DNA from: CAYUPI01 sp964446585
GTDB lineage: Bacteria > Verrucomicrobiota > Verrucomicrobiia > Limisphaerales > UBA8199
NCBI GenBank assembly: GCA_964446585.1
Contig: CAYUPI010000027.1
Coordinates: 13,808-77,807, forward strand
DNA: 64,000 bases
Direction of reading: 5' to 3'
The notes below the pieces were generated by a model. It made no database searches. It was not told the origin of the DNA and saw only the letters and a list, made by a program, of their open reading frames with translations. The position numbers were made by a program, and so were the translations under genes. Position 1 is the stretch's first letter, and each line of letters opens with the position of its first letter. This document shows positions 60,703 to 64,000 of this stretch, piece after piece.

Positions 60703-61699
60703 TTTCGCCCCGGCGATGGCGGCGCAATAACTCTATGTCGGCATCGACCATCAATTTTGCCAATTCGACGAAACCGGTTTTTGGGGCCCAACCCAACTGT
60801 CGCCTGGCTTTGGAGTAATCGCCCTGGAGCAGGTCAACCTCAGCCGGCCGGTAATAGCGAGGGTCGATCTCCACGTGCTTCTTCCAATCCAGCTTCGCAT
60901 GGCCGAAAGCCACTTCGAGAAATTCTCGCACCGAGTGCGTTTCATTCGTGGCGATAACATAATCCTCCGGCTTCTCCTGCTGCAGCATTTGCCACATGGC
61001 TTCGACATATTCCTTGGCGTAGCCCCAATCGCGCTTGGCGTCCAGGTTCCCCAGATACAGCTTTTCCTGCAGTCCGCCGCGGATATGGGCGGCGGCGCGA
61101 GTTATCTTGCGCGTGACGAAAGTTTCGCCGCGCCGGGGTGATTCGTGGTTGAACAGAATCCCATTGCTGGCATGAAGTCCGTAGGCTTCGCGGTAGTTCA
61201 CGGTCGCCCAGTAGGAAAATACCTTGGCGCAGCCGTAGGGACTGCGGGGATAAAACGGCGTGCGCTCCGTCTGGGGCGTCTCGCGGATCAAACCGTACAT
61301 TTCGCTCGATGAAGCCTGGTAGAACCGAGGCCGCAGCCCGGTTTCGCGAATGGCCTCGAGCAACCGCACCGTGCCCGTCGCCGTGATATCAGTGGTATAT
61401 TCCGGGCTGTCGAAACTCACCCGGACGTGGCTCTGCGCGGCCAAATTGTAGATCTCCTCAGGTTGAATTTTACCGACGAGTCGCGCCAGCGCGCTGGCGT
61501 CGCTTAGGTCGCCGTAATGGAGAAACAACCGCGTCTTGCTATTGTGCGGGTCGTCATAGATCGCCTCGAGTCTGCCCGTGTTAAACGTGCTGGCCCGGCG
61601 TATGATGCCGTGAACCTCATATCCTTTCGACAACAGCAGTTCGGCCAGGTAAGACCCATCCTGACCGGTGATGCCGGTAATCAATGCTTTCTTGGCCAT
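60686..61699 (-). CDS. gmd: GDP-mannose 4,6-dehydratase
   Basis: 337 aa from ATG 61699. ALITGITGQDGSYLAELLL is the NADP-binding start, catalytic Tyr is in PFYPRSPYGCAKVF, and FNHESPRRGETFVTRKI is the signature of the family. Substrate GDP-mannose, product GDP-4-keto-6-deoxymannose, passed to the convergent fcl product. The REP array starts about 60 bp upstream of its start. Confidence 0.96.
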   Translation of the reverse strand: MAKKALITGITGQDGSYLAELLLSKGYEVHGIIRRASTFNTGRLEAIYDDPHNSKTRLFLHYGDLSDASALARLVGKIQPEEIYNLAAQSHVRVSFDSPEYTTDITATGTVRLLEAIRETGLRPRFYQASSSEMYGLIRETPQTERTPFYPRSPYGCAKVFSYWATVNYREAYGLHASNGILFNHESPRRGETFVTRKITRAAAHIRGGLQEKLYLGNLDAKRDWGYAKEYVEAMWQMLQQEKPEDYVIATNETHSVREFLEVAFGHAKLDWKKHVEIDPRYYRPAEVDLLQGDYSKARRQLGWAPKTGFVELAKLMVDADIELLRRHRRGEIKVSS

Positions 61700-61760
61700 A
61701 GGCAACGCCGAGCGAGGGTCCGAAAGACTCCCGACCGGCGCAAGCTGTTAGTGAATTGGT

Positions 61761-62767
61761 GCCGGGGTGCGACCGTCCCCGGTCGCAGCAACGTCCGCAC
61801 GGGCAAGCCGTTCGGATCTTTTCAGCCGCGGGAATAATCGAGCATTGCTGCGCCCGGGGACGGGCTCACTCCGCTGGCGCTGCCGGGGTGCGACCGTCCC
61901 CGGTCGCAGCAACGTCCGCACGGGCAAGCCGTTCGGATCCTCTCAGACGCGCGTATTATGGGGCGTCGCTGTGCCCGGTGACGGGCACACTCCGCTGGCG
62001 CTGCCGGGGTGCGACCGTCCTCGGTCGCAGCAACGTCCGCACGGGCAAGCCGTTCGGATCTTCTCAGACGCGAGTATTATGGGGCGTCACTGTGCCCGAT
62101 GACGGGTACACTCCGATGACGCTGCCGGAGTGCGACCGTCCCCGGTCGCAGCAACGTCCGCACGGGCAAGCCGTTCGGATCTTCTCAGACGCGCGTATGT
62201 ATGGGGCGTCGCTGTGCCCGGGGACGGGTACACTCCGCTGGCGCTGCCGGGGTGCGACCGTCCCCGGTCGCAGCAACGCCCACACGCGTGAGGGTTCGGA
62301 ACTTTCCCAGGAACGGGCATTATCGCTCGGGCGAGCAGTTCAAAGTCTCACAAGCGCCGGAATTATCGCGGGTTGCTGTGCCCGATAACGGGTACACTCC
62401 GCTGGCGCTGCCGGAGTGCGACCGTCCGCGGTCGCAGCAACGTGCTCATATAAAGGCGGGCTGGCCCCTCCCCAGGGCCGGAAATCATCGGGCGCCGCTG
62501 TGCCCGGGGACGGGCACACTCCGATCGCGCCGCCGGGGTGCGACCGTCTTGGGTCGCAGCAACGTCCCCAGGTGAAGGCGGGCTGGCCCCTCCCCAGGGC
62601 CGGAAATCATCGGGCGCCGCTGTGCCCGGGGACGGGCACACTCCGATCGGGCTGCCGGGGTGCGACCGTCCCCGGTCGCAGTAACGTGCTCATATAAAGG
62701 CGGGCTGGCAGCTTCCCGGGAGCGAGAATGATCGAGCGTTGCTGTGCCCGGTGACGGGCACACTCCG
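61761..62767. repeat. REP/BIME array, left block (eight units)
   Basis: Units begin at 61761, 61882, 62003, 62124, 62246, 62410, 62532 and 62654. Most are 121-122 bp; unit 5 is 164 and unit 8 is 114. Each has a REP (GTGCGACCGTCCCCGGTCGC, stem GCGACCG/CGGTCGC) and an inverted REP (stem GTGCCCG/CGGGCAC or GCGCCCG/CGGGC-C). The two REPs share flanks CGGGGT or CGGAGT and CAGCAACG, so each unit is a BIME. Stem bases differ between the two types in a compensating way. The last unit ends exactly at the RAYT stop codon. Confidence 0.92.
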
Positions 62768-63463
62768 TCAATTCGCCGGCACGCATAATCGTTCATAGGC
62801 ATCCCGAAACCGCGCGCTGCCCCACGGCCATTCTTTCCGGAACGCCGCTAACTTCGCCTTTGTCGGGTTGTTCTCGATGTACCGCCGAGTTTTCAACTCG
62901 TGCTCGCCGTCGCGAATGTATGTATCCCAATAGCCCTCTTGCCAGAAATGTCCCTTGCGTCCCAACAGCTTGTTCGCTTCCTTTGCGGTGAAACCCTTCC
63001 ATGCATCCACAATTTGAGACATCGGCATATCCTGGACGCGGAAGAGAACGTGCACGTGGTTCGGCATAATTACCCAGGCGCGCAACTCGTAGTGCACGTC
63101 GTGCCGAAACAAGAACGAAGCCTCGACCATGGCTGCTACGTCCGAGCGGCGCAGATGACATTCACCCCGACCTCGGTCAAGATACTTCTCCAGTTCGATG
63201 GTCCGTTTTCGATTGTCCTCGATTGTTAGCAGCGCTTCCCATTCTGACCGTAACTCGACCGGAAACGCGTCCCCAAGGCGGAAGGTGACGAACTGAACCA
63301 GCCCAGGCTCATCCCGGTGCGGCAGATATCCACTCTCGTGCCAGCCGCGAAACCAGCGCTTGATCTCCTCCCTCAGCACAGGGCGCGACGCCGCACGCTT
63401 GCCTTCGACCAGAGCGCGCACGCCCGGATTGTAGGGCGGCCTGGCCAGTGGTTTGGGCCCCAT
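62768..63463 (-). CDS. REP-associated tyrosine transposase (RAYT)
   Basis: 231 aa from ATG 63463. The Y1/HUH nuclease features are present: MPNHVHVLFRV gives the His-x-His metal site, and RRYIENNPTKAKL contains the probable catalytic Tyr, in the YI-NP motif of RAYTs. QFVTFRLGDAFP and FWQEGYWDTYIRDGEHE are also family-typical. RAYTs are domesticated IS200/IS605-like enzymes that cleave and mobilise REP elements. The gene is enclosed by REP arrays, so its substrate is almost certainly these repeats. Confidence 0.93.
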   Translation of the reverse strand: MGPKPLARPPYNPGVRALVEGKRAASRPVLREEIKRWFRGWHESGYLPHRDEPGLVQFVTFRLGDAFPVELRSEWEALLTIEDNRKRTIELEKYLDRGRGECHLRRSDVAAMVEASFLFRHDVHYELRAWVIMPNHVHVLFRVQDMPMSQIVDAWKGFTAKEANKLLGRKGHFWQEGYWDTYIRDGEHELKTRRYIENNPTKAKLAAFRKEWPWGSARFRDAYERLCVPAN

Positions 63464-63502
63464 GCTGGCGAGAGCAGAGTCCAATCAGCGAATCCTGGCA
63501 AG

Positions 63503-63938
63503 CTCCGAGTACGACCGTCCTCGGTTGCAGCTACGTCCGCACGGGCGAGCCGTTCGGATCTTTTCAGCCGCGGGAATAATCGAGCATTGCTGCGCCCGGG
63601 GACGGGCTCACTCCGCTGGTGCTGCCGGGGTGCGACCGTCCCCGGTCGCAGCAACGTCCCCAGGTGAAGGCGGGCTGGCCCCTCCCCAGGGCCGGAAATC
63701 ATCGGGCGCCGCTGTGCCCGGGGACGGGCACACTCCGATCGCGCCGCCGGGGTGCGACCGTCTTGGGTCGCAGCAACGTCCCCAGGTGAAGGCGGGCTGG
63801 CCCCTCCCCAGGGCCGGAAATCATCGGGCGCCGCTGTGCCCGGGGACGGGCACACTCCGATCGGGCTGCCGGGGTGCGACCGTCCCCGGTCGCAGCAACG
63901 CCCACACGCGTGAGGGTTCGGAACTTTCCCAGCAACGG
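63503..63938. repeat. REP/BIME array, right block (four units)
   Basis: Units begin at about 63503 (first REP degenerate), 63624, 63746 and 63868 (half unit, ends near 63938). The spacer sequences match particular units of the left block: the first matches left unit 1, the second and third match left units 6 and 7, and the fourth matches left unit 5. The blocks are therefore related by rearrangement. Confidence 0.9.
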
Positions 63939-64000
63939 GCATTATCCCAAGTTCGTCAGTAACTGAGCCAAAGCAAGATTTTTTGGAAAGAGATCTGTAA

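Noticed and set aside
61756..62388. Open frames of 100-210 codons through the REP array
   Set aside because: They only translate the repeats (recurring GVRPSPVAAT-type peptides) and exist because the unit lacks stops; there is no start signal or domain.
61761..63938. CRISPR array
   Set aside because: The units are about 120 bp with two inverted hairpins each, spacers are not unique, and no cas gene is present. REP/BIME explains it better.

Overview
The window looks like a chromosomal segment of a GC-rich, Gram-negative bacterium of the Verrucomicrobiota (probably a Pedosphaera/Limisphaerales-type soil or freshwater lineage). This is inferred from gene content, not from an rRNA gene: a PVC-type beta-propeller/HEAT/cytochrome c protein, DUF1080 and ThuA proteins, ECF-sigma/anti-sigma/third-gene triads, and many degenerate 7-8 bp tandem repeats between and inside genes. 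No tRNA or rRNA gene was recognised.

Layout. 1-9458 (minus): a complex I operon in the order nuoA-B-C-D-I-H-J-K-L-M, with no nuoE, nuoF or nuoG. 9647-19431 (minus): a small conserved protein, smc, then plsC, cmk and aroA, a CopG/PIN toxin-antitoxin pair with a frameshifted toxin, tyrA and a CbiX-type chelatase. 19588-41575: mostly housekeeping and conserved phylum genes, including the PVC cytochrome c protein, a Gfo/Idh/MocA oxidoreductase, PCD, an FHA protein, a TPR-thioredoxin protein, pyrD, an M42-type peptidase, an ECF operon, hemW, a cold-shock protein, a TPR protein, hisG and purN.

42000-49300 is accessory DNA. It holds short unknown genes on the minus strand separated by attC-like recombination sites (an integron cassette cluster with no integrase in view), a ThuA gene, a phage-connector fragment and an IS110-family transposase. 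49294-55459 holds a DUF1080 protein, a second ECF triad, hisB and an ABC transporter with a TPR protein.

55564-59558 carries six tandem, nearly identical type IV pilin-like genes. Each is its own unit, with a promoter, a conserved leader whose two inverted repeats interleave like a pseudoknot, and a GC-rich terminator. Three copies have a sigma-54-like promoter and three have a sigma-70-like one. 59755-61699 encodes GDP-L-fucose synthesis (fcl and gmd, convergent). 61761-63938 is a REP/BIME array of about 120 bp units on both sides of a RAYT (REP-associated tyrosine transposase). The same repeat also lies, in frame, inside the cytochrome c gene at 20.8 kb and alone at 50.6 kb. The most interesting signals are the pilin leader elements, the attC cluster and the RAYT/REP array.
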